This document shows positions 6,834-12,384 of a stretch of 12,384 nt of DNA, piece by piece. Origin of the DNA: Chitinophagaceae bacterium. Its GTDB lineage: Bacteria > Bacteroidota > Bacteroidia > Chitinophagales > Chitinophagaceae. The stretch's first letter is position 1, and every line of letters begins with the position of its first letter. The notes under the pieces are model-generated. The model had not been told where the DNA came from, made no database searches, and was given only the letters and a program-made list of their open reading frames with translations. Both the position numbers and the translations under genes were made by a program. Location of the stretch: NCBI GenBank assembly GCA_947463105.1, contig CANHSD010000067.1:1-12384 (forward strand), in the 5' to 3' direction.

Positions 6834-8102
6834 ATGGCAACTACAGACACAATGCAAATGAAAGCTGCAATCATTGCAAACATCAACCAACCCACTGAAC
6901 TGGAAAAAATGTACCGGATCGATAAAAAAGGGTTTATTCAGGCATTTGAATCTGCCTATCCTGACATAAAGGAAAATGCTGTTGCCCAGGTTTGGCATGA
7001 GAGGATACACTACAAACAGGAGGAAATATCATGGGGCAAGAAAAATGAACTTTTATTCGTGGTGATTGTCGCGCTGACAGCAGGATTGATGGCCAAATTG
7101 CCTGAAATATTTTCGATCAATGAGGAACGTTTTTATTCCCGCAACATTGGATTTTTGGTTTTTCCTTTTCTCATGGCATATTTTGCATGGAAGCAAAAAC
7201 AGGCAATCAATAAAATAGTCGTGCCCACCGCAACAATTTTGTTGTCCATCCTTTACATCAACATTTTACCGGGAAAAATTGCGACAGATTCCATCATACT
7301 GGCCTGCATTCATTTGCCATTTATCCTATGGGCATTGACAGGATATACATTTGTGGATGCTAACCTGAAAAATGTACAAAAGAAGGCTGACTACCTGCGG
7401 TTCAATGGCGATTTAATAGTGATGGGAGCAATAATACTCTTGTCTGGATTGATCTTCAGCGGAATTACACTCGGTCTTTTTTCAGTTATTAAAGTGGATA
7501 TAGAGAGAATATACACGCAATACATTGTGGTGTTTGGACTGGCCGCTGCTCCAATTGTTGCCACCTTTTTGGTTCAAAACAATCCCCAATTGACAAACAA
7601 GATTTCTCCGGTAATTGCAAGAATATTTACACCCATTGTGTTGATTACCTTATTGATTTTCATTTCCTCTATCATCTATACAGGGAATTATCCCTATGAT
7701 GACAGAAACGCATTGATGATTTTCAACGCATTGTTGATTGGGGTCATGGCGTTGATTCTTTTCTCTGTGAGCGAGGTAACCAAAAATGCCAAAAGCCAAA
7801 CGAACCTTACCATCCTGTTGGGTCTTTCGGCCTTGACCATAGTCATCAACGGAATTGCATTGTCCGCCATTCTGTTCAGGTTGCAAGAGTTTGGCATAAC
7901 ACCCAATAGAGTCGCAGTGCTGGGTGCTAACCTGCTCATATTGGTTAATCTTTCACTTGTATCGCACAAACTCTTCCGGATTGTGATGAACAAAAGCGAA
8001 ATTGAAGACCTGGAAAAAAGCATGGCCATCATGCTGCCGGTATATGCAATCTGGGCGTCTATTGTATGTTTTGGCTTCCCTTTGCTGTTTGATTTTATGT
8101 GA
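6834..8102 (+). CDS. Polytopic membrane protein, DUF4153-like
   Basis: This 422-residue protein has a soluble, charged N-terminal region of about 70 residues (MYRIDKKGFIQAFE, then a Trp/His-containing AQVWHERIHYKQEE) followed by roughly eleven hydrophobic segments near 73-90, 105-120, 128-147, 152-171, 193-217, 229-248, 264-283, 295-313, 326-347, 362-380 and 399-420. The stretches RFNGDLIVMGAIILLSGLIF (189-208), YPYDDRNALMIFNALLIG (286-303) and ITPNRVAVLGANLLILVNL (355-373) match my memory of the DUF4153 family common in Bacteroidota, whose role is unknown. Many members carry a large extramembrane C-terminal part; here the protein ends in a membrane segment. The stop overlaps the start of the VF530-type gene by 4 bases (ATGTGA context), implying coupled translation. 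It diverges from the methyltransferase gene. Confidence 0.8.
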   Translation: MATTDTMQMKAAIIANINQPTELEKMYRIDKKGFIQAFESAYPDIKENAVAQVWHERIHYKQEEISWGKKNELLFVVIVALTAGLMAKLPEIFSINEERFYSRNIGFLVFPFLMAYFAWKQKQAINKIVVPTATILLSILYINILPGKIATDSIILACIHLPFILWALTGYTFVDANLKNVQKKADYLRFNGDLIVMGAIILLSGLIFSGITLGLFSVIKVDIERIYTQYIVVFGLAAAPIVATFLVQNNPQLTNKISPVIARIFTPIVLITLLIFISSIIYTGNYPYDDRNALMIFNALLIGVMALILFSVSEVTKNAKSQTNLTILLGLSALTIVINGIALSAILFRLQEFGITPNRVAVLGANLLILVNLSLVSHKLFRIVMNKSEIEDLEKSMAIMLPVYAIWASIVCFGFPLLFDFM

Positions 8103-8359
8103 AAAGCATAAATTTGCGCATGTCTAATGCCTCAAAAGATCCTTTACACGGCAAAACACTGGAAACAATCGTCACCGAATTGGTCGCCTATTTTGGATGG
8201 GAGGACCTGGGCCAACACATTCGCATCAATTGTTTCAACAGCGACCCCAGTATTCAGTCTAGCCTGAAATTCCTGCGAAAAACTCCTTGGGCGAGAAAGC
8301 AGGTTGAAGATCTATACATCAGGATGAACATCAGGGACAATGGTTCAACAAAATATTGA
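8099..8359 (+). CDS. VF530/DUF2132-family small DNA-binding protein
   Basis: The 86-residue protein contains nearly the whole conserved VF530 core: KDPLHGKTLETIVTELV (13-29), YFGWEDLGQHIRINCF (31-46), and the signature SSLKFLRKTPWARKQVEDLY (54-73). The solved family member (VF0530 of Vibrio fischeri) is a small helical protein with nucleic-acid-binding properties, so DNA or RNA binding is inferred from the family. The ATG at 8099 overlaps the previous gene's stop by 4 bases. A second ATG at 8120 (MSNASKDPLHG) is also compatible with the family N terminus, so the first seven residues are uncertain. The RKTPWARK patch supplies the basic surface. The gene is small but its match to the family is strong. 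Confidence 0.9.
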   Translation: MKSINLRMSNASKDPLHGKTLETIVTELVAYFGWEDLGQHIRINCFNSDPSIQSSLKFLRKTPWARKQVEDLYIRMNIRDNGSTKY

Positions 8360-8410
8360 TGAATCTAGTTGAGGCATTAATTTTACATAATCAATACTCA
8401 AGATCAATAG

Positions 8411-8418
8411 TAGTTTTG
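8411..8418 (+). promoter_or_regulatory. Candidate Bacteroidota -7 box TAGTTTTG in the 8360-8527 gap
   Basis: The 168-base gap between the VF530 gene and the CDP-alcohol phosphatidyltransferase holds TAGTTTTG, a full match to the TAnnTTTG -7 consensus, about 110 bases before the ATG at 8528. It is not paired with a well-spaced -33 TTTG. A near match, AAACTTTG at 8493-8500, is only 27 bases from the start and could be used instead. The rest of the gap shows no gene or strong hairpin. Confidence 0.3.
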
Positions 8419-8527
8419 TAAAACTTTTATGCATTAGCACAGCTTTTGGTTCAAAAAAGACTCTTCTACCACGTCTGTTTTATTGTATGTCCAAACTTTG
8501 CGCTTCAGGTTGATCCAAAAAAAATGA

Positions 8528-9295
8528 ATGTCTAAACTCACGGTAGAAAATAAATTTATTGATGTTTCAGATTATGGAAGGCCCATTGCCAACATCATTG
8601 CTGAACAATTAAAATTTACCAAAGTCACAGCGATTCACCTTACTTTGTTATTTGGAGTTTCAGGGCTGATGGCCATTTATTGTATAGCAGCAGCGTATTA
8701 CTGGGCTGCCGGATTTTTTTTGATTCTCAAATCTATCCTTGATGCGGCTGACGGACAACTGGCAAGGGTAAAAAATCAACCCTCCTTTACAGGCCGTTAT
8801 TTAGATTCTATCTTTGATAGTATATTAAACCTTGCCTTGTTGGTGTGCATTGGTTGGGTTACCGACACAAATCTTCTCCTTACATTAACCGCCTATCTCT
8901 GCATGCAGACACAGGGTACATTGTACAACTATTATCATGTGGTTTTCAGGCATGGGACCGATGGGGAAATCACCAGCCAGATTTTTGAAAATGAGGTACC
9001 CACAGCATATCCTGAAGAAAGTCAATCCGTGGTCAACTTACTTTACAAGCTGTTTCGTTTGTTGTATAAGGTATTTGACGAGTTCATATATGCCCTGGAT
9101 CCCCAAGCTTCCAAAGCAAGCATCTCGCCGAAATGGTTCATGTTTGGGGTCTCGTTTTATGGTTTGGGATTCCAGTTGTTGCTGATGGCATTTTTTATGG
9201 TAATCGGATGGATTAACTTGATCATCCCGTTTTTCATCGGCTATTCAATACTGATTCCTTTTATCATTGGAACAAGAAGAATGCTGTTGAAATGA
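8528..9295 (+). CDS. CDP-alcohol phosphatidyltransferase family membrane enzyme
   Basis: These integral membrane enzymes move a phospho-group from CDP-diacylglycerol or another CDP-alcohol to a second alcohol, making phospholipid headgroups. The 255-residue protein has the complete catalytic signature D-x2-DG-x2-AR-x8-G-x3-D-x3-D, at D72, D75-G76, A79-R80, G89, D93 and D97. Hydrophobic segments surround it, near 36-54, 57-70, 98-110, 113-127, and two strong ones near 206-229 and 231-248. A long less hydrophobic, His/Glu-containing loop (roughly 135-190) follows HVVFRHGTDGE. The acceptor alcohol (inositol-like, serine, glycerol phosphate, choline or other) cannot be assigned. The start is ATG 8528; another ATG at 8524 is out of frame. 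An A-rich tract (8516-8524) precedes the start instead of a Shine-Dalgarno. Confidence 0.9.
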   Translation: MSKLTVENKFIDVSDYGRPIANIIAEQLKFTKVTAIHLTLLFGVSGLMAIYCIAAAYYWAAGFFLILKSILDAADGQLARVKNQPSFTGRYLDSIFDSILNLALLVCIGWVTDTNLLLTLTAYLCMQTQGTLYNYYHVVFRHGTDGEITSQIFENEVPTAYPEESQSVVNLLYKLFRLLYKVFDEFIYALDPQASKASISPKWFMFGVSFYGLGFQLLLMAFFMVIGWINLIIPFFIGYSILIPFIIGTRRMLLK

Positions 9296-9345
9296 AACAA
9301 ACAATGCAAACTGTTCATTGAAAATCCCAATTGAGGGCGTTATCC

Positions 9346-9353
9346 TACCTTTG
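9346..9353 (+). promoter_or_regulatory. Bacteroidota -7 promoter box TACCTTTG before the DCC gene
   Basis: TACCTTTGCA matches the Bacteroidota primary sigma -7 consensus TAnnTTTG. It ends only 5 bases before the ATG at 9359, so the expected transcription start is at or within a few bases of the start codon. Upstream TTG triplets at 9318-9320 and 9331-9333 are candidate -33 contacts, but neither spacing is ideal (25 and 12 bases). Confidence 0.6.
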
Positions 9354-9358
9354 CACAA

Positions 9359-9733
9359 ATGAATATTGTACTGTTCGATGGAATATGTAATCTCTGCAAT
9401 GCATCAGTTCGCTTCATCTCGAGGCATGACAAGAACAATACAATACAGTTTGCCTCACTGCAAAGTGAAACTTCTAGACAGTTACTATCGCAATTGAAAA
9501 TTGACTCCCAGAAAATTGATTCAATCATCTTCATTTCAAATGAAAAGGTGTTCTTCAAATCAGCTGCTGCCATTGAAATTGCGAAACTACTGGATGGCTT
9601 TCCGCGTTTACTGAAATATTTCCAGTTCATCCCAAGGTCCATCAGGGACTGTGTATATGACCTGATTGCCAAAAACAGATACCGCTTGTTTGGAAAAACT
9701 TGTTCCCTTCAGCCACCAAATCAAAACAAATGA
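9359..9733 (+). CDS. DCC-family (DUF393) thiol-disulfide oxidoreductase-like protein
   Basis: The 124-residue protein starts with the DCC-family signature LFDGICNLCNASVRFI (5-20), with D7 and the C10-x-x-C13 thioredoxin-like pair. Further family features are the IQFASLQSE segment (29-37), DSIIFISNEKVFFKSAAAIE (54-73), where a K68-S69-A pattern replaces the second conserved block, and the C-terminal ending YDLIAKNRYRLFGK (99-112). The role is inferred as a thiol-disulfide-type enzyme; no activity is certain for most members. There is no signal peptide. Its TGA stop overlaps the next gene's ATG (ATGA), so translation is probably coupled with the DUF3500 gene. The very short distance to a -7 box suggests a leaderless or near-leaderless message. 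Confidence 0.9.
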   Translation: MNIVLFDGICNLCNASVRFISRHDKNNTIQFASLQSETSRQLLSQLKIDSQKIDSIIFISNEKVFFKSAAAIEIAKLLDGFPRLLKYFQFIPRSIRDCVYDLIAKNRYRLFGKTCSLQPPNQNK

Positions 9734-10797
9734 AAAAATCATTCCTGGCATGCGTGCTTTTATTTTCCTTGAATGCAACATTGAATGCACAGTCAAATAC
9801 TCAACTGTTAAAAGCAACCAATGAATTTTTGCTGACACTGAGTGATGTGGAGATGTCCAAAACCATTTATGCATTCGATAACCCTGCACGGCTGAAATGG
9901 ACCAACCTTCCCGTTGGGATGGAGGCACGCCCTGGTATTCAATACGGATCTCTTAACGACAAAAGCCGAATGGCCTACCATCGTGTTCTCACGGCCATGC
10001 TCAGCTCACAAGGGTATTTGAAAACCACCAGCATCATGCAATTGGATGATATATTGAATATGCTCTACCAACAGGCATTCGATGATGGAAAGATCAGCGA
10101 AAAGTCCCTGAAAGGCATGCAGAACCTCAAATGGGCGCATGGGAATTACTATATCGCCATTTTTGGAAAGCCAGCAGACAATGAGCCCTGGGGCTTGAAT
10201 TTTGGCGGCCACCACATGGCCCTGAGCATGACTTCTGATGGAAAAAAAATCAGCATGTCGCCCTATTTTATCGGGACAGATCCTTCAGAAGTGAAATCCG
10301 GAAAATATGCAGGCCTGCGGATCTTGAGCAAAGAAGAGGATTTGGGTTTCATGCTGGTTCAATCCATGTCAGCACAACAAAAATCCGTGGGTGTCTTGAA
10401 CCGCTCTGTGCCGAAAGATATCATCACCAACCCCAAAAGCAGCCAGCGCATCGACAGCAATTATGGCATCCAGGCCAAACAATTCACAAAAGACCAAAAG
10501 GAAATCCTGCAGTTGCTGATCCAGGAGTTCGTGCACAATTTTGAACACGAGAAGGCACATCAACTCATGGACAAGATCATCAAATCAGGGATTGATAAAA
10601 TTTACTTCGCCTGGATTGGAAGTTTGGAGAACAACAAACCCCATTATTATATCCTGAACGGGCCTGACTTTTTGATTGAATACGACAATGTTGGATTCAG
10701 CAATGATGGCAACCATATTCATGCCATCCTGCGAGAAAAAGGCAACGACTTTGGGGCAGATATCCTGAAACAACATTATCAGGATTCAAAGCACTGA
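9730..10797 (+). CDS. Secreted DUF3500-family protein
   Basis: This 355-residue protein has a clear N-terminal signal peptide: KK, a hydrophobic core SFLACVLLFSL, and cleavage likely after NA at residue 20, before Q21. It is not a lipoprotein because no Cys follows. DUF3500 features are RLKWTNLPVGM (54-64), Y72GSLNDKSR, the tryptophan-histidine block WGLNFGGHHMAL (154-165), and the C-terminal ILNGPDFLIEYDN (308-320), GNHIHAILRE (327-336) and NDFGADILKQHY (339-350). Conserved H161, H162, H329 and H331 could bind a metal; that is inference, as the family function is unknown. The ATG at 9730 overlaps the preceding stop by 4 bases. An in-frame ATG at 9700 would add ten residues and spoil the signal peptide. 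It converges with the serine hydrolase gene 36 bases downstream. Confidence 0.87.
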   Translation: MKKSFLACVLLFSLNATLNAQSNTQLLKATNEFLLTLSDVEMSKTIYAFDNPARLKWTNLPVGMEARPGIQYGSLNDKSRMAYHRVLTAMLSSQGYLKTTSIMQLDDILNMLYQQAFDDGKISEKSLKGMQNLKWAHGNYYIAIFGKPADNEPWGLNFGGHHMALSMTSDGKKISMSPYFIGTDPSEVKSGKYAGLRILSKEEDLGFMLVQSMSAQQKSVGVLNRSVPKDIITNPKSSQRIDSNYGIQAKQFTKDQKEILQLLIQEFVHNFEHEKAHQLMDKIIKSGIDKIYFAWIGSLENNKPHYYILNGPDFLIEYDNVGFSNDGNHIHAILREKGNDFGADILKQHYQDSKH

Positions 10798-10833
10798 TCG
10801 GGGTCCAATACAAGATTAAAATAAAAGATTGTT

Positions 10834-11982
10834 TCAGTCCGCAATCAAGCTTTCGTATAAACAATTGACCGTCTTCCTGATCACGGTATTGTAGCCACCT
10901 GAATATCCTGGGGCACATCCGTTGCTGATGACCACAATGCCGAATTGCTCTTCTGGATGAAAAAACATGGCACTGAACAAGCCGTAAGCCACGCCAGTAT
11001 GCCCTTTCAGGGTTTTCCCTGGTATCATTTTGTTGGTGGTCTCTATTGCAAATCCATATCCCTCTTCTGCAGACATGGCTGTTTGCATTTGTTGCGCACT
11101 CTTTTTGGAAATGATTCTTTTCCCTCTGTATTTTCCGTAATTGCTGTGCATCAGCATGTACCTGGCAAGGTCAGGCGCAGAAATCTTCATGCCACCAGTG
11201 GGCGAAAATATTGGGGTACTATACCCCATTGTATACTTGGATATTTCTTCAGCACGGCTTGCATATGCACCTTCAGAAAGGATAAATTTCGATGCATCAG
11301 GCTTGTATTCATAGATCGAAGCAAACCGTGATTTATCCAATCCATCCACATCATACCCGCCATAGATGTTAAGCGGATCCAATACATGCTTTATAACGTA
11401 TTGATCGAATCGTTCTCCTGAAATCTTCTCAATAACGCTTCCAATCATGTTGAAATTGAGGTTGCAATAAGCATATCCCTTGCCTGGCTCGTAATCGCTG
11501 TACGATTTGGCCCAGTTTGGATTTTTCTCCGGATTGATGGCATCAAGGCTGAAATACCCCTGGCTGTCATTGATCGAAGACAAATGCGACATCATCAAGC
11601 GAAGCGTAATCACCGTCTCCGGAAATTTCGGATTACGGACTTTGAAACCAATCAGTTCGCTGACGTCCTGGTCAATGGAAAGTTTTTTTCTTTCTGCCAA
11701 CTGCATGATGGAAGTGGCAGAAAAGGACTTGGAAATCGAAGCAATCCTGAAAATACAATCGTCCGTCAGTGCTGTTTTGTTTTCCAGGCTTTTGGAGCCA
11801 AATGATTGGGTATAAATGATTTTATTGTTCTTCACCACAGCAACAGAAAGTCCCATTACAGGTATTTCCTGCATGATTGCTTTCATACCTGCTTCGGCTT
11901 TTTCTGGCTGGGCCTGCGCAAATGTTGAAATGAGCAATAGGGCTTGCAAAACGATCCAAAATGGAGAACGCATATTTTTCAT
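10834..11982 (-). CDS. Secreted serine hydrolase, class C beta-lactamase-like
   Basis: The 382-residue protein belongs to the beta-lactamase/D-alanyl-D-alanine peptidase-like hydrolases (AmpC, EstB, penicillin-binding-protein type). The catalytic motifs are complete: S82-I-S-K85 (the SxxK nucleophile and base, in FRIASISKS), Y172-C-N174 (YxN) and H328-T-G330 (the KTG-equivalent, in KGHTGVAYG). The signal peptide spans roughly residues 1-24 (SPFWIVLQALLLISTFAQAQ), with cleavage after AQA, so it acts in the periplasm. It may be an esterase or peptidase rather than a true beta-lactamase; the sequence does not decide. I chose the ATG at 11982. The frame also reaches a TTG at 11997 and an internal ATG at 11973. 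It diverges from the ATPase gene across an AT-rich gap with repeats. Confidence 0.9.
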   Translation of the reverse strand: MKNMRSPFWIVLQALLLISTFAQAQPEKAEAGMKAIMQEIPVMGLSVAVVKNNKIIYTQSFGSKSLENKTALTDDCIFRIASISKSFSATSIMQLAERKKLSIDQDVSELIGFKVRNPKFPETVITLRLMMSHLSSINDSQGYFSLDAINPEKNPNWAKSYSDYEPGKGYAYCNLNFNMIGSVIEKISGERFDQYVIKHVLDPLNIYGGYDVDGLDKSRFASIYEYKPDASKFILSEGAYASRAEEISKYTMGYSTPIFSPTGGMKISAPDLARYMLMHSNYGKYRGKRIISKKSAQQMQTAMSAEEGYGFAIETTNKMIPGKTLKGHTGVAYGLFSAMFFHPEEQFGIVVISNGCAPGYSGGYNTVIRKTVNCLYESLIAD

Positions 11983-11994
11983 GGTATAATTTAA

Positions 11995-12002
11995 CAAATT
12001 TG
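11995..12002 (-). promoter_or_regulatory. Candidate -7 box CAAATTTG for the serine hydrolase gene
   Basis: Read on the minus strand, CAAATTTG differs from TAnnTTTG at one base and lies 12 bases before the ATG at 11982, giving a very short leader. The box is itself a palindrome, so orientation cannot be read from it alone. A -33 element is not convincing. Confidence 0.3.
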
Positions 12003-12014
12003 GACTAAACCAGC

Positions 12015-12058
12015 TATTTTCACATTTTAAATAGCATTTATGTGTTATTTTTCACATT
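12015..12058. repeat. Spaced direct repeat and dyad in the divergent regulatory gap
   Basis: TATTTTCACATT (12015-12026) recurs as TATTTTTCACATT (12046-12058), with start points 31 bases apart, near three helical turns. Between and over them lies a dyad at 12021-12044: CACA and TGTG outer arms, TAAAT and ATTTA inner arms around AGC, with three extra T on the left. The gap serves both the serine hydrolase (start 11982) and the ATPase (start 12074), so binding sites for a regulator are possible. AT-rich chance similarity is the alternative. Confidence 0.35.
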
Positions 12059-12073
12059 ATTAATATTTATTCT

Positions 12074-12384
12074 GTGATTTATTTTACAAGAAATCTTGAA
12101 ATCAAGCTTTTGTCATGGAAAAATGCCAACAATAGGCTACCCTTGGTCTTGAACGGCGCGAGACAAGTGGGTAAAACACATTTGATGAAATGGCTTGGAA
12201 AAAACCATTTTAATCAGATGGCCTACTTCAACTTTGATGAAAGACCTGAACTGGCCCAATTTTTTGAAAGGGGGAAAAATGTAAAAGAAATCGTTGACAA
12301 CTTATCACTTGTACATGGATCAAAAATTGAAGTGGGGACTTTATTGGTTTTTGATGAAATACAAGCATGCCTTCCTGCGTTGGG
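12074..12384 (+). CDS. AAA-type ATPase (AAA_14/DUF4143-like), 5' part, cut by window end
   Basis: The frame runs without a stop from a GTG at 12074 to the last base, giving about 103 residues of an unfinished protein. It contains NGARQVGKTHL, a Walker A P-loop (G-A-R-Q-V-G-K-T, near residues 28-35), the following MAYFNFDERPELAQFF region typical of AAA_14 ATPases, and LLVFDEIQA, a Walker B motif (hhhhDE) near 91-99. Such proteins are usually 380-450 residues with a DUF4143 C-terminal domain, which would lie beyond this window. No in-frame ATG exists between the upstream stop at 12032 and the P-loop, so GTG is the likely start; it gives the family-like opening IYFTRNLEIKLLSW. The cellular role is unknown; many such ATPases are abundant and scattered singly in genomes. 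Confidence 0.85.
   Translation, partial: MIYFTRNLEIKLLSWKNANNRLPLVLNGARQVGKTHLMKWLGKNHFNQMAYFNFDERPELAQFFERGKNVKEIVDNLSLVHGSKIEVGTLLVFDEIQACLPAL

Noticed and set aside
8413..8424. Small hairpin GTTTT-GT-AAAAC in the 8360-8527 gap
   Set aside because: A five-pair AT-rich stem with a two-base loop is too weak to call a terminator or regulatory RNA.
9700..9729. Earlier ATG at 9700 for the DUF3500 protein
   Set aside because: It would place ten polar residues before a normal signal peptide and overlap the DCC gene by 34 bases; the ATGA overlap at 9730 fits better.
9608..9928. Minus-strand open frame of about 100 codons across the DCC/DUF3500 junction
   Set aside because: It is antisense to two conserved genes and shows no motif or signal.
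10798..10833. Possible bidirectional terminator between the convergent DUF3500 and serine hydrolase genes
   Set aside because: The 36 bases are AT-rich, with only a short direct repeat (AAGATT/AAGATT); no stable stem was found by eye.
11983..11997. TTG start at 11997 for the serine hydrolase
   Set aside because: An ATG five codons later gives a good signal peptide, and the TTG lies within the candidate -7 box.

Overview
The window looks like a chromosomal segment of a Bacteroidota bacterium, probably of the Chitinophagales/Sphingobacteriales type. The grounds are moderate-to-low GC (judged by eye), near absence of Shine-Dalgarno sequences before start codons, A-rich leaders, a TAnnTTTG-type promoter directly before one start, and genes familiar from that phylum (DUF4153, DUF3500, IorA/IorB-type molybdenum hydroxylase, AAA/DUF4143-type ATPase). 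The genus assignment is inference. There are 15 protein-coding genes, the last cut by the window end. I see no tRNA, rRNA, CRISPR array, insertion sequence or phage gene, and no gap over 300 bases without a gene.

Region 1 (26-3895) is a molybdenum hydroxylase locus. An XdhC/CoxI-type maturation factor on the minus strand diverges from a two-gene operon on the plus strand. The operon encodes a 2Fe-2S subunit (IorA type) and a large molybdopterin subunit with a Tat-like leader (IorB type), separated by 2 bases. No FAD subunit is present, so electrons probably go to an acceptor encoded elsewhere. The substrate cannot be read from the sequence.

Region 2 (3936-6783) holds small single genes, often convergent or divergent with tiny gaps: a CPBP membrane glutamic protease, an unrecognised 103-residue protein whose 3' end overlaps a convergent GNAT acetyltransferase by 12 bases, a stand-alone GyrI-like effector-binding protein, and a family-16-type class I methyltransferase (probable protein methyltransferase) on the minus strand.

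Region 3 (6834-10797) runs on the plus strand. A DUF4153-like polytopic membrane protein overlaps a VF530/DUF2132 protein by 4 bases. After a 168-base gap comes a CDP-alcohol phosphatidyltransferase. A DCC-family thiol-disulfide-type protein follows, overlapping a secreted DUF3500 protein by 4 bases. The DCC gene has a textbook -7 box so close to its ATG that its transcript may be leaderless.

Region 4 (10834-12384) has a secreted class C beta-lactamase-like serine hydrolase on the minus strand, diverging from the 5' part of an AAA-type ATPase that starts with GTG. The AT-rich gap between them carries a spaced direct repeat and a dyad.

The window is mostly ordinary chromosomal content and no clear new system stands out. 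The most unusual non-coding signals are an identical 11-mer placed exactly 8 bases before two different start codons, a perfect 9-base inverted repeat that swallows a start codon, and the repeat-rich divergent region near 12.0 kb.
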